Positions 35,139 to 43,234 of a stretch of 64,000 bases of DNA are shown here, piece after piece. Position numbers and translations under genes: made by a program. The notes under the pieces were generated by a model. The model was not told where the DNA came from, did no database searches, and worked only from the letters and a program-made list of their open reading frames with translations. Within the stretch, counting starts at the first letter, position 1. Each line of letters begins with the position of its first letter. Where the stretch lies: assembly GCF_001424385.1 (NCBI RefSeq), contig NZ_LMPO01000009.1, positions 81,624 to 145,623 on the forward strand, read 5' to 3'. Source of the DNA: Curtobacterium sp. Leaf183 (GTDB taxonomy: Bacteria; Actinomycetota; Actinomycetes; Actinomycetales; Microbacteriaceae).

Positions 35139-36010
35139 CGGTCGCTCCGTTCGGTCGCGGTGCCGGCCGTCGTCGTGTCGAGCAGCGCGGCGGCGAGCCG
35201 GGCGTGCGCGGTGCGGGTCGCGACGGTGAGGTCGCGCGTCGACCTGGGGGCGCCCGCGAGCCGTGCCAGGTCGGCGGGGATCCGCAGGACCGTGGCGTCC
35301 GGCCACCGGACGGCTTCGACGGCTCGCGAGCCCGAGCGCCCGACGTCCACCGCGGCCACGACGACCGTCGGTCGGTGTTCGAGCGCGCGGACGGCCTCGA
35401 CGACGGCCATGGCACGCTCGAGCGACACCCGGTCGGTCCTCGCGACCAGGCAGACGGCGTGGCTGGCGTACGCGACCGCGGTCAGGTCGACGCCGGGGGC
35501 GCGGACGCCCCAGTCGGTGCAGACCACGTCGAAGAACCGCGTGACCGGGGCGACCGCCTCGGCCCAGCGAGCTTCGGTCGCCTGACGGGGCGGTGCGTCG
35601 TGTTCGTCCGCCGTGCCGGGCTCGCGGACGTCGAGGGCGTACAGCCCGGAACCGGCGCGGGCGAGTCCGGCGGTGGCGTCCGACGTGCTCGCCGGGTCGC
35701 GCCGTCGCGCGTCGTCGACGGTCGGCGGCAGGTCGGGCAGCCCCGCGTGCCAGAGCATCGAGCGCGCGCCGGCCGCAGCGTCGACCCCCAGGACCGGACC
35801 CGTCCGGCGGTGGGCCACCAGGTTGGCGACGAGCGACGCCGACGTGGATGCGCCGACCCCGCCGGTGAGCTGCACGAAGCCGAGCCGTCGACTGAGGGCG
35901 AGCGGGGCGCGGATCGCACGGTCGGCCTGCTCCAGCACGCCCGTCCCGGACGCCGTGGCTCCGAGGACCGCGGCCGGGGCGGTGCCGACGAGTGACCGCA
36001 GCACGCCCAT
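35135..36010 (-). CDS. MinD/CpaE-like protein of the T7SS locus, Walker lysines missing
   Basis: A 291-residue protein whose middle resembles MinD/CpaE ATPases. FVQLTGGVGASTSASLVANL is a Walker A in which neither lysine of KGGxGKT is kept. Downstream come VLGVDAAAGARSMLWHAG and VCLVARTDRVSLERAMAVV, in the place of the usual switch strands. It lies between eccD and eccC with 1-4 nt overlaps, so it is made with them. A non-hydrolysing structural role is inferred. Confidence 0.75.
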   Translation of the reverse strand: MGVLRSLVGTAPAAVLGATASGTGVLEQADRAIRAPLALSRRLGFVQLTGGVGASTSASLVANLVAHRRTGPVLGVDAAAGARSMLWHAGLPDLPPTVDDARRRDPASTSDATAGLARAGSGLYALDVREPGTADEHDAPPRQATEARWAEAVAPVTRFFDVVCTDWGVRAPGVDLTAVAYASHAVCLVARTDRVSLERAMAVVEAVRALEHRPTVVVAAVDVGRSGSRAVEAVRWPDATVLRIPADLARLAGAPRSTRDLTVATRTAHARLAAALLDTTTAGTATERSDR

Positions 36011-37338
36011 CAGAACGCCCCGAGGAGCTGGCCGTACACGCCGAACGTGCCGATCAGCAGGGGGACGAGGGCGATCACCGCGAGCGACTCGACGACGTTG
36101 CCGAGCCGCCGGAGCGACGCACGCTGGTGCCGGGCGGGGGCCACGAGCACGAGCAGCGCGACCACGACCGCCAGACCGGCGAGGACCGCGGGGGCCAGTG
36201 CTCCGTCGTCGCCGCGCAGGTGCACCGTCACGCCGACCACGACCGCCGGCACCGTCGCCGCCCACAGCGCCGCGACCTGCGCCGCGAGCGGGAACGCACG
36301 GGTCCGCAGCGCGGTCACGGTCACGAGTGCGACGCCGAGCCACTGCGCCCACGGACCGGTCGCCTCGGCGACCCCGACGAGGGCGACCGCGAGCGTCGAG
36401 GCCACCGCGAAGGTGGCCCACGTGAGCGTCCGGTAGGCACGGTCCACCGTGGTCAGCACGGTCTCGCGCCGGGCGAGGCGTCCGGTGATCACCTGGTCGT
36501 CGAGCCCCGTCAACCCCGACAGCGACATCGCGTACCAGGGGATGAGCCCGATCACGACGACCGCGGCGGTGGCGAGCACACCGGCACTCTCGACCCCGGT
36601 CATCGGGGTCCGCTCGAGCAGCGTCGCGGCGCCGGCTCCGACCACACCGACCGCCGAGCCCAGTGCGGCCGGCGCGGAGCGGCGGCCCAGTCCCGCCACC
36701 AGGAACAGCGCGAGCCACGCGACGGTCGCGGTGGGCGCGGCCAGGCCGAGCGTGACGGAGCCGGACGGCCCGGTGGAGGCGAGCAGGGCCTCCAGGCCGA
36801 CCGCCGTCGGGAACGCGAGCCCGAGGGCGGCGGCGAGGAGGGCCCAGGCCACGGTCCGGACCCGGACCAGGGCGAGGCCGAGCCCGGCGACCACGCAGAC
36901 GGCCCACGCGATCGCCGGGACGGCTCGGAGGCCCGGCAGGTCGAGCGCGGCGACCCCGGCGGCGAGCGTCAGCAGACCGATGCCCACGCCGCCGACCAGC
37001 AGGCGTGGCCCCGGACCCCACAGACCGGCGCGGGACCCGAGCGCGTCGCTGACGGCGTCGGTCACGTCGCTGACCTCGGGCGGCGGCGGGGCCTCGTCGA
37101 GCCGCAGCAGCCGCAACACCTCGCCGTCGGCGACCCCCTGGTCGGCAGCCGAGGCCGTGGTGTCGAGCTGTTCCCCGGTCGACCGGAGCAGCGTGAGCGG
37201 ACGCGCGACCGGCGCCACCCGTTCGTCCAGCAGCTCGACGAGCCGTGGGACGAGCGACCCGAGGGTCTCGTCGCTCGGGATGACGAGCGTCGCTCGGCGG
37301 GTGGCACCGACGACGGTCAGGCGTGTGAAGTCGGTCAC
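36010..37338 (-). CDS. eccD: type VII secretion membrane protein EccD
   Basis: The channel-core membrane protein of ESX systems. The 442-residue protein begins with a ubiquitin-like cytosolic domain (residues ~1-85, starting TDFTRLTVVGATRRATLVIP), followed by about eleven TM helices from residue ~105 to the end, the classic EccD arrangement. The GTG at 37338 overlaps the upstream stop by GTGA. A longer in-frame reading to 37470 is rejected because it overlaps the upstream gene heavily. Confidence 0.9.
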   Translation of the reverse strand: MTDFTRLTVVGATRRATLVIPSDETLGSLVPRLVELLDERVAPVARPLTLLRSTGEQLDTTASAADQGVADGEVLRLLRLDEAPPPPEVSDVTDAVSDALGSRAGLWGPGPRLLVGGVGIGLLTLAAGVAALDLPGLRAVPAIAWAVCVVAGLGLALVRVRTVAWALLAAALGLAFPTAVGLEALLASTGPSGSVTLGLAAPTATVAWLALFLVAGLGRRSAPAALGSAVGVVGAGAATLLERTPMTGVESAGVLATAAVVVIGLIPWYAMSLSGLTGLDDQVITGRLARRETVLTTVDRAYRTLTWATFAVASTLAVALVGVAEATGPWAQWLGVALVTVTALRTRAFPLAAQVAALWAATVPAVVVGVTVHLRGDDGALAPAVLAGLAVVVALLVLVAPARHQRASLRRLGNVVESLAVIALVPLLIGTFGVYGQLLGAF

Positions 37339-37625
37339 CGGTTCCCCCCGACGCTCGTCCCGCTCGCGGGTGCCGTGGTGCTCGTGGTGCCGGTGGACCC
37401 GCCGAGGCCGCCGGCCTGTCCGTTCTGGATGGCGTTCAGGACGAAGGCCGTCCCGACACACCCGGCACACACGACGGCGGCGAGCACCATGCTGCCCACC
37501 AGGCGTCGGACGTTGTCGTTGACCGTGCGGCGCTCCGCCAGCTCGCCGATCAGGAAGGCCCCGCGCAGACGGACCCGGTGCGTGCGCACCGACTCCAGCA
37601 GGATCGTGTCGTTGTTGTCAGGCAC
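37335..37625 (-). CDS. 96-aa single-TM protein, possibly a reduced EccB-like subunit
   Basis: A short protein with a basic N-terminus, one TM helix at about residues 43-66 and a Gly/Ser/Thr-rich outer tail of ~25 residues. The stretch TVNDNVRRLVGSMVLAA before and into the helix recalls the N-terminal membrane anchor of EccB, which in canonical ESX systems continues into a large periplasmic domain that is absent here. It is directly upstream of eccD. The EccB link rests on position and topology only. GAGGAG upstream supports the GTG start. Confidence 0.65.
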   Translation of the reverse strand: MPDNNDTILLESVRTHRVRLRGAFLIGELAERRTVNDNVRRLVGSMVLAAVVCAGCVGTAFVLNAIQNGQAGGLGGSTGTTSTTAPASGTSVGGNR

Positions 37626-37667
37626 GCTCGGTCGTCTCCTCGTGGTGGTGGCGACGGGGCCCGGGCA

Positions 37668-38642
37668 TCACGCCGGTCCTCCGGCCGTCACCGTGTACTC
37701 GCGTTCGCCCAGTTCGACCCGCCACCCGGTCGCGGCGGCCGTGCGCTGCCCCGGCACGAGCGGTTGGACGGCACCCTCGGGCGAGGTGATCGTCGTGCCG
37801 TTCGTGGTGTGCAGGTCCGTCACCCAGAGCAGGTCGTCCGCCCACTCGAGCACGGCGTGGTTGCGGGACAGCGTGCGTGCGATGTCGGGCAGCGCGTGCA
37901 CGGTCACGTCCGGGGTGTCCGCCTCGGGGCGGCGGCCCACGAGCACGGTACCGCGCACGACGATCGTGTCGCCCGAGGCGGGGACCAGCCGGACGTCGGC
38001 GAGCGGCACGACCTGCTGGCGCGCGCCGCGTCGGGTCTCGGTCGTCCCGTCCTGCCGTGAGCGGGCTGCGCGGCGGCCCTCGCCCGCGACGGGTGCCGAC
38101 GGCACCACCGCCGGGCCCAGCTGCTGCACGTGCAGGGCCGGCAGTGCCGGGGTGAGCGGGTCTCGGCCGCGTCGCACGTCGGCGGTGATCGTGGTGTGCG
38201 GCGACCACGGGGCGAGGGTGCCGCGGATCGCCGTCGCGGCCGTCGGCGGCAGGGCGCTGAGCACGTCGACGCGGCGCAGCCGGGTGACGGCGAGTCCGAG
38301 GGTCACGCCGGTCCGGCAGACGGCGAGCAGCTGGACCAGGACGACGAGGACGGCCAGCGCGACGCCTGCGACGACGGCGCCCGCCGTGTCGGTCCGGACG
38401 AGCGACACCACCAGGACACCGGCCGGGAGGATCGTGGCCAGGCCGTCGACGACGGCCGCGGTCCGCCGTCGGAGCGGGGCTGCCGGTACCACCCCGGCCA
38501 GCAGGCCGGCACCGGTCGCGGTGGCGGCCCCGGTCGCCGCGCCCACCTGGGGTGCGCCGCACCGGGTGCAGAACCGTTCGGCGGCGGCCAGGATGCGCGA
38601 ACACCGGGCACAGCTCAACGAGCCGACGAGCGCGCTCGGCAT
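37668..38642 (-). CDS. zinc-ribbon, RDD membrane and FHA domain protein
   Basis: A 324-residue three-part protein. Residues 11-28 form a C-x2-C-x10-C-x2-C zinc ribbon. Residues ~47-110 hold two hydrophobic helices resembling an RDD domain (RRRTAAVVDGLATILPAGVL). After a Pro/Arg-rich linker, residues ~222-324 are an FHA phosphothreonine-binding domain with VLVGRRPEAD, ARTLSRNHAVLEW and TTNGTTI. FHA proteins are regulators or assembly factors in several secretion systems. It is the first gene of the leftward block; GGAGGAA precedes the ATG. Confidence 0.8.
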   Translation of the reverse strand: MPSALVGSLSCARCSRILAAAERFCTRCGAPQVGAATGAATATGAGLLAGVVPAAPLRRRTAAVVDGLATILPAGVLVVSLVRTDTAGAVVAGVALAVLVVLVQLLAVCRTGVTLGLAVTRLRRVDVLSALPPTAATAIRGTLAPWSPHTTITADVRRGRDPLTPALPALHVQQLGPAVVPSAPVAGEGRRAARSRQDGTTETRRGARQQVVPLADVRLVPASGDTIVVRGTVLVGRRPEADTPDVTVHALPDIARTLSRNHAVLEWADDLLWVTDLHTTNGTTITSPEGAVQPLVPGQRTAAATGWRVELGEREYTVTAGGPA

Positions 38643-38717
38643 CGGTTCCTCCCCGTGGATCCGCAGGACTGCAGCGAGGAGAGGCTAGCAGTCGAGAGGA
38701 GAACGCCACGTTGCGTC

Positions 38718-38746
38718 TTGCACGAGTCGTTCCGATGGAGAACAAT
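38718..38746 (+). promoter_or_regulatory. candidate promoter of the substrate/toxin operon
   Basis: TTGCAC, 17 bases, then AACAAT, 45 bases before the first WXG100-like gene. This 149-bp gap between divergent blocks must also hold the promoter of the leftward secretion genes, which I could not place. Confidence 0.35.
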
Positions 38747-38791
38747 GTCGTCGTTGGTGCACGAGCGCACGACCGACTGAGGGGAACAGAC

Positions 38792-39127
38792 GTGAAGTTC
38801 GCGATGGGGGCCGACACACTCGGCCAGCTGAGCAAGAAGACCGGCAGTGCCTCCCAGGACCTCGGGTCCCAGGTGAAGGCGCTGCTCGCCGCGGCCGAGC
38901 CGCTGCAGGGCAAGTTCAACGGTGCGGGCCGCGCGGCCTTCGACCGGTTCAAGTCCCAGTCGGACCAGGTGGCGAACGAGCTCAACGCCGCCCTCGCCGC
39001 TGTGCTGAGCGGCATCGGCGGCATGGACACCGCGTTCGGGCAGGGCGACCAGCAGATGGCCGACGACGCCACCCAGGCGTCCGGCACCGTCAACTTCGAC
39101 GCTGCGCGCTTCGGCGCCGGCCACTGA
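38792..39127 (+). CDS. WXG100-like secreted protein 1
   Basis: A 111-residue helical hairpin protein without signal peptide, of WXG100 size. It opens VKFAMGADTLGQLSKKT; at the turn it reads LQGKFNGAGRAAFDRF, with Phe-Asn-Gly in place of Trp-x-Gly. WXG100 proteins are exported by T7SS as dimers and often pair with larger substrates. A GAGGGGA six bases before the GTG supports the start. It is the first of three small genes leading to the toxin. Confidence 0.75.
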   Translation: MKFAMGADTLGQLSKKTGSASQDLGSQVKALLAAAEPLQGKFNGAGRAAFDRFKSQSDQVANELNAALAAVLSGIGGMDTAFGQGDQQMADDATQASGTVNFDAARFGAGH

Positions 39128-39143
39128 CACCAGGGGGAGCACC

Positions 39144-39458
39144 ATGGCAGGCAACCAGGCAGACCGCCGCGACTACGACGTCGCCGCCTCGCAGAGCGCG
39201 CAGGACAACTTCAACCGCGTCGCCGCCCAGCTCGAGGCACTGATCGACCAGCGCGACGGAGACGTCCGCGCCGCGATGAGCGACTACCAGGCCGACGGCG
39301 TCTCCGACGAGTACCAGTCGAAGGAACTCCGCTGGAAGAACGCTGCATCCGAGGTCCGCAGCATCATTGCGACACTCCGGACCTCGCTGCAGTCGACCGA
39401 CCAGACCGCGCAGCAGACCATCCAGAAGGCCAAGAGCGCCGTCGACAGCATCGGCTGA
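39144..39458 (+). CDS. WXG100-like (ESAT-6 superfamily) protein 2
   Basis: A 104-residue all-helical protein. Its N-terminal half (SAQDNFNRVAAQLEALID) and the turn MSDYQADGVSDEY, followed by a second helix ending QKAKSAVDSIG, fit an ESAT-6-like hairpin, but the WXG motif is absent. I associate it from memory with actinobacterial proteins annotated as an ESAT-6 family; I cannot confirm that. It follows the first small gene by 16 bp with GGGGAG before the ATG. Confidence 0.7.
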   Translation: MAGNQADRRDYDVAASQSAQDNFNRVAAQLEALIDQRDGDVRAAMSDYQADGVSDEYQSKELRWKNAASEVRSIIATLRTSLQSTDQTAQQTIQKAKSAVDSIG

Positions 39459-39511
39459 CGACCCGAGCACATCGCCCGGCCGGTCGACGGCCGGGCGGAC
39501 ACAGGTGAGCC

Positions 39512-39856
39512 ATGACCTACAACGTCGACCCCGCCGGGGTGAAGACCGTCCTGACCGACGTCGCGACGAAGAGCCAGCCCGTGATGGACGCGCTCGGCAA
39601 GATCGACGGTGCGGTGCAGACCGTCGCGACCGGAGCCCAGTCCGAGCTGATCAACGGAGCGCTGTCGCAGTTCTTCGACGCGATGTCCGACAACGTGACG
39701 ACGATCACACGGCACGTCCCCGCGGCCATCGACGGTGCGGTCGCCGCGACGAACGCCGTCGTGCACGGCGACGAGGAGATCGCGGCCACCATGGAGACCA
39801 ACGCGGGGATCGCCGCGGGCAACGGTGACCTGTCCATCCTGGGTGTCACGCCGTGA
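39512..39856 (+). CDS. small T7SS-associated helical protein 3 (DUF6507-like)
   Basis: A 114-residue protein opening MTYNVDPAGVKTVLTDVATKS with two predicted helices and a polar tail ending LSILGVTP. The opening resembles the DUF6507 family near actinobacterial T7SS toxins, but this is a tentative match. It overlaps the large toxin gene by GTGA, so it is probably made in step with it and may act as its export partner or chaperone. Confidence 0.65.
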   Translation: MTYNVDPAGVKTVLTDVATKSQPVMDALGKIDGAVQTVATGAQSELINGALSQFFDAMSDNVTTITRHVPAAIDGAVAATNAVVHGDEEIAATMETNAGIAAGNGDLSILGVTP

Positions 39857-42357
39857 GCCTGATCGACCCGAGCAAGCTGCCAGGGGACAAGATCGACGCC
39901 GCGTCGGTGTCGACGGGGGCGTCGACCATCTCGACCCTCGGCACCACGGTGTCGACCGGTGGCGGTGACACGGTCCGCGCCTGGCAGGCGATCTCCGGCT
40001 CGTACCAGTCGGACGGCGCCGAACACCTGTACTCGGTGATGACCCCGGTCGGGACGGCGACGACGCTGCTCGGTGACGGGCTCACCGCGGTGGCGACCGC
40101 ACTGTCGACCTATGCCGAGACGGTCGGCCCGATCAAGACCAAGCTCGACACGCTGCGCACCGACGCCGAGGACTTCGTCTACCGGGCGAACCACTTCCAA
40201 CCGAAGGTGCAGAACTCCGACGACGGCTACGTCATCGCCTCGCAGGCCGTGAGCACGCTCGGCGTCAGCCTGATCACCGGCACCAAGGTCGAGATCACGT
40301 CGTGGGACCAGGACCCGGACATGGTCGACGAGAACAACCGGCTGATCCGCCGTGGCGCCGACCTGGCCGAGGAGTGGCTCGCCGCGCAGCAGACCTGCGC
40401 GAACGCGATCCTCGGGGCCGCGTGTCTGGCACCGTTGCCGGGCAGCCCCACCGGGACCCCGGCGCAGATCATGGCGGCGGCCGAGGCATCGATGCCGTGG
40501 GCCGGCCAGCAGGACATCGACACCCCGTGGGGCTCCACCGGTGACCGCAAGGAGTCCTGCGGCGAGAAGGCCGCCGGGTTCCCCGCGCACCTGGTCAAGG
40601 GCGTCGTGGTCGACGGTCTCGGCGGCATGGCCAAGGGCCTGAGCTCGCTGCTGACCGGGTGGGACGGCACCGGGATCCCCTGGTACGCCGAGGCGATCGC
40701 CGGCGGGATCACCGGGCGCTCCGACATGGTCGGCGACGCGTTCGACCGCGCGGGGCAGACGTTCGCCGGGTCCTGGCTCGGTCTCGGCCACCTGGCGTCG
40801 GCGTTGTCGCCGGTGGGCACCGTGGTCAACACGCTCGGCAACACGCCGCTCGGCGACTTCCTGCCGAAGGACACGCAGCAGTTCCTGTCCGACTGGGGCC
40901 ACGACGACACCACCGCCCTGGCTGACACCGTCGGCGGGCTCGTCGGGCTGAAGCTCCCCGACGAGTGGTGGGAGTCGTCGTCGTGGGACGGCTACAACAT
41001 CGCGCAGTCGTGGGTCGACGACCCGGGCGGGGCCGCCGGCGCGAGTGCGTTCAACATCGGCACCCTGTTCATCCCCGGCGCCGGCGAAGCGAGCGCCGGG
41101 GCTCACGCGACCGCCGCGGCTGCCGATGCCGCGGGCGACGTGGCCCGTGCGGGTGGGTTCGCGGACGACGCTGCCCGGGCTGCCCGTGGCGCCGACGGGT
41201 TCGTCGACGCTGCGAAGGGCATCACGGGGTCGGACCTGGCTGGTGTCGCGAAGGGCATCGACGCGGGCGACGTCGCGAAGGTGACCCGCGAGGGCGAGCT
41301 GCCCACGACGAGCGTCGACCTGGCCGGTGACGCCGCGAAGGTGGACGTCCCTCCGCCGCACGTGGACACCCCGGCGCCGCACAGTGACGCTCCGTCCGCG
41401 GCTGGGCCCCACGACGGAGCCCCGTCCGCGCCGCACCGTGATGCGCCGGTCTCGTCCGAGCCTCGCGCTGAGGCACCCGCGGCCGGTCGCGACACCCCGG
41501 CCGCCCCGCACCATGACGCACCGCCCACGGAGCGTGGCGACACCCCGGTTGCGGAGCGTGGCGACCCGCCCGCTCCGGATCGGGCCGACGCACCTGGTGG
41601 CGCCCGCGGTGATGCGACATCCGGCCACGGGGACTCGCCGTCACCTGCCCACGACGGAACGCCGGCGCACGACGGAGCACCGGCGCACGACGGAGCACCG
41701 GCGCACGACGGAGCACCGGCGCACGACGGAGCACCGGCGCATGACGGAGCACCGGCGACTGAGCACGGCGACACCGCACCCGCAGTGCACGGGGACGGAC
41801 CCACCGACGCAACCCCGAGGACGCACGTCGGGGAGGACGGCGTCGAACGCGCCGTCCGTCAGTACGACTCGGGAAGCAAGGGCGCCTGGAACACCGACCT
41901 CTACCACAAGGCGATCGAGGCGAACACCCGCTACGAGGTCGACGGTGGCAAGTGGGTCTACGAGACCGACGAGCACGCTCGGGTCGTCCACGCCGAGGGC
42001 AACCTCGACCAGGTCGTCAAGGAACTCGAGGACCGGTCGCGCCACGGGGGGCAGCAGACGTCGGCCGGCGGCGCTGACCGCCTCGACGTCGACCACGGCG
42101 GCCACATCTTCGCGACGCTCTTCGGCGGACCCGGCGAGGGCATCAACCTGACGGCGCAGTGGAGCAAGGTGAACCTCGGCGCGTACAAGGCGCTCGAGAA
42201 CCAATGGGCTGCCGCGATCGACTCGGGGAAGTCGGTCCGGGTCGAGGTGAACCTGTCCTACCCGGAAGGACTTCGTCCGTCTCGCTACGATGTGGAATAC
42301 CAGATCGACGGTGGCCCTCTTCGGCAGGTCCGCTTCTCGAACAAACCGACCTCGTGA
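39853..42357 (+). CDS. T7SS polymorphic toxin with C-terminal DNA/RNA nuclease domain
   Basis: An 834-residue modular protein without signal peptide. Residues ~1-120 are helical and start like a WXG/LXG-type export domain. Residues ~120-440 are a further Ala/Gly-rich segment. Residues ~495-660 are a Pro/Ala/His/Asp linker with six perfect-length HDGxPA repeats (600-635). The C-terminal ~150 residues match the non-specific endonuclease family of polymorphic toxins (Endonuclea_NS_2 type): DHGGHIFATLFGGPGEGINL at residues 747-766 holds the Asp-x-Gly-His-like site, then NLGAYKALENQWA. Probable secreted antibacterial nuclease; neighbours downstream look like immunity genes. Confidence 0.85.
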   Translation: MSLIDPSKLPGDKIDAASVSTGASTISTLGTTVSTGGGDTVRAWQAISGSYQSDGAEHLYSVMTPVGTATTLLGDGLTAVATALSTYAETVGPIKTKLDTLRTDAEDFVYRANHFQPKVQNSDDGYVIASQAVSTLGVSLITGTKVEITSWDQDPDMVDENNRLIRRGADLAEEWLAAQQTCANAILGAACLAPLPGSPTGTPAQIMAAAEASMPWAGQQDIDTPWGSTGDRKESCGEKAAGFPAHLVKGVVVDGLGGMAKGLSSLLTGWDGTGIPWYAEAIAGGITGRSDMVGDAFDRAGQTFAGSWLGLGHLASALSPVGTVVNTLGNTPLGDFLPKDTQQFLSDWGHDDTTALADTVGGLVGLKLPDEWWESSSWDGYNIAQSWVDDPGGAAGASAFNIGTLFIPGAGEASAGAHATAAAADAAGDVARAGGFADDAARAARGADGFVDAAKGITGSDLAGVAKGIDAGDVAKVTREGELPTTSVDLAGDAAKVDVPPPHVDTPAPHSDAPSAAGPHDGAPSAPHRDAPVSSEPRAEAPAAGRDTPAAPHHDAPPTERGDTPVAERGDPPAPDRADAPGGARGDATSGHGDSPSPAHDGTPAHDGAPAHDGAPAHDGAPAHDGAPAHDGAPATEHGDTAPAVHGDGPTDATPRTHVGEDGVERAVRQYDSGSKGAWNTDLYHKAIEANTRYEVDGGKWVYETDEHARVVHAEGNLDQVVKELEDRSRHGGQQTSAGGADRLDVDHGGHIFATLFGGPGEGINLTAQWSKVNLGAYKALENQWAAAIDSGKSVRVEVNLSYPEGLRPSRYDVEYQIDGGPLRQVRFSNKPTS
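41650..41757 (+). repeat. six tandem 18-bp units in the toxin linker
   Basis: Six units of about CACGACGGAGCACCGGCG encode HDGTPA once and HDGAPA five times. The first unit differs by a Thr codon and the last has CAT for CAC. The unit is a multiple of three, so copy-number change keeps frame. Confidence 0.95.
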
Positions 42358-42391
42358 GTCGCCGAGCGACGACACAGCATCCAGGAGACAT

Positions 42392-43234
42392 GTGACAGTC
42401 GAACAGCAGGCCCTTGAGACCCGGATCACGGCGGAAGCCGGTCGGTTGCTCGCGCAACACGATTGGGAGACTGCACGGTTCTCCATCGCGGAGATCGGTG
42501 GGGAGGGTACGTCGGTCGCGAGGTACACGCGGGCGGACGGAACACTCGGGACGCTCCGCGTCCGTATGCCCTTCACTGCCCTCTGGGACGAACTGCGCGA
42601 GGCGATGGTCGAGCCGGAGCGCGGAACGTGGTTCTCCGGCACGCTCGACCTCGATCGTGCTGCCGGTTCGGCGACCTTCTCCTACAACCGGGATGAACGC
42701 GTCTGGTTCGATCGTCTGGTGCCGGATCTCGACCCGTCGGAGGTCGACCTGACGCTGCCACTCGACGATTCGTGGATCGACGAGCTCGCCAAGCACCCTC
42801 GCTCGCCGGCGTACATCCCGGCGTGGTTGCAGGCGCTGGTCGCCGGCGACGACACCGGACAGGGCGACGGTGCGGCGCTCGAGCGCGGGGTCGCGGCCAC
42901 ACCGACGTGGCCGCCGGCGCTGGCGCGGCTGGCGCCGTCTCCGCGGTGGTCCACGGTGTTCAATGCGGTGTCCGAGGAGCTCGTGAGCGCACTCCGTGCG
43001 GACACTCCCGCGACGGAGCTCCTCCGCCGCGAGGTCGACGACCGGGCGCTCGAGCAGGTCGGCGAGTCCGCGACCGGACCGCTGTTGCACCGTTTCGTCA
43101 GCGACGAGTCGACCTGTGCGGCACTCGCTGCAGAGCTCGACGGCCCGAACGGCCCGGCCGGGGCGGAGGACGACGTGACGGACGCGATCACCGATCTGGT
43201 GGACTGGCAGCTCGCGCGGCGGTTCGAACGATGA
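42392..43234 (+). CDS. YezG-family (DUF600-like) immunity protein
   Basis: A 280-residue soluble protein. Residues ~5-115 look like the YezG/DUF600 family: a first helix ETRITAEAGRLLAQHDW, then MVEPERGTWFSGTLDLDRAA and FSYNRDERVWFD. YezG of Bacillus subtilis is known as the antitoxin of the LXG nuclease YeeF, which fits a gene right behind a nuclease toxin. Residues ~150-280 are an extra helical region I do not recognise. AGGAGA precedes the GTG. It overlaps the next gene by ATGA. Confidence 0.75.
   Translation: MTVEQQALETRITAEAGRLLAQHDWETARFSIAEIGGEGTSVARYTRADGTLGTLRVRMPFTALWDELREAMVEPERGTWFSGTLDLDRAAGSATFSYNRDERVWFDRLVPDLDPSEVDLTLPLDDSWIDELAKHPRSPAYIPAWLQALVAGDDTGQGDGAALERGVAATPTWPPALARLAPSPRWSTVFNAVSEELVSALRADTPATELLRREVDDRALEQVGESATGPLLHRFVSDESTCAALAAELDGPNGPAGAEDDVTDAITDLVDWQLARRFER

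Noticed and set aside
37626-37667. Frameshift joining the 96-aa protein to a longer EccB-like protein
   Set aside because: The downstream end of the 96-aa frame overlaps eccD by GTGA and the upstream gap holds a proper ribosome binding site; no EccB-like residues appear in other frames nearby.
41650-41757. Tandem repeat considered as a CRISPR array
   Set aside because: Units abut with no unique spacers and encode a regular peptide in frame with the toxin.
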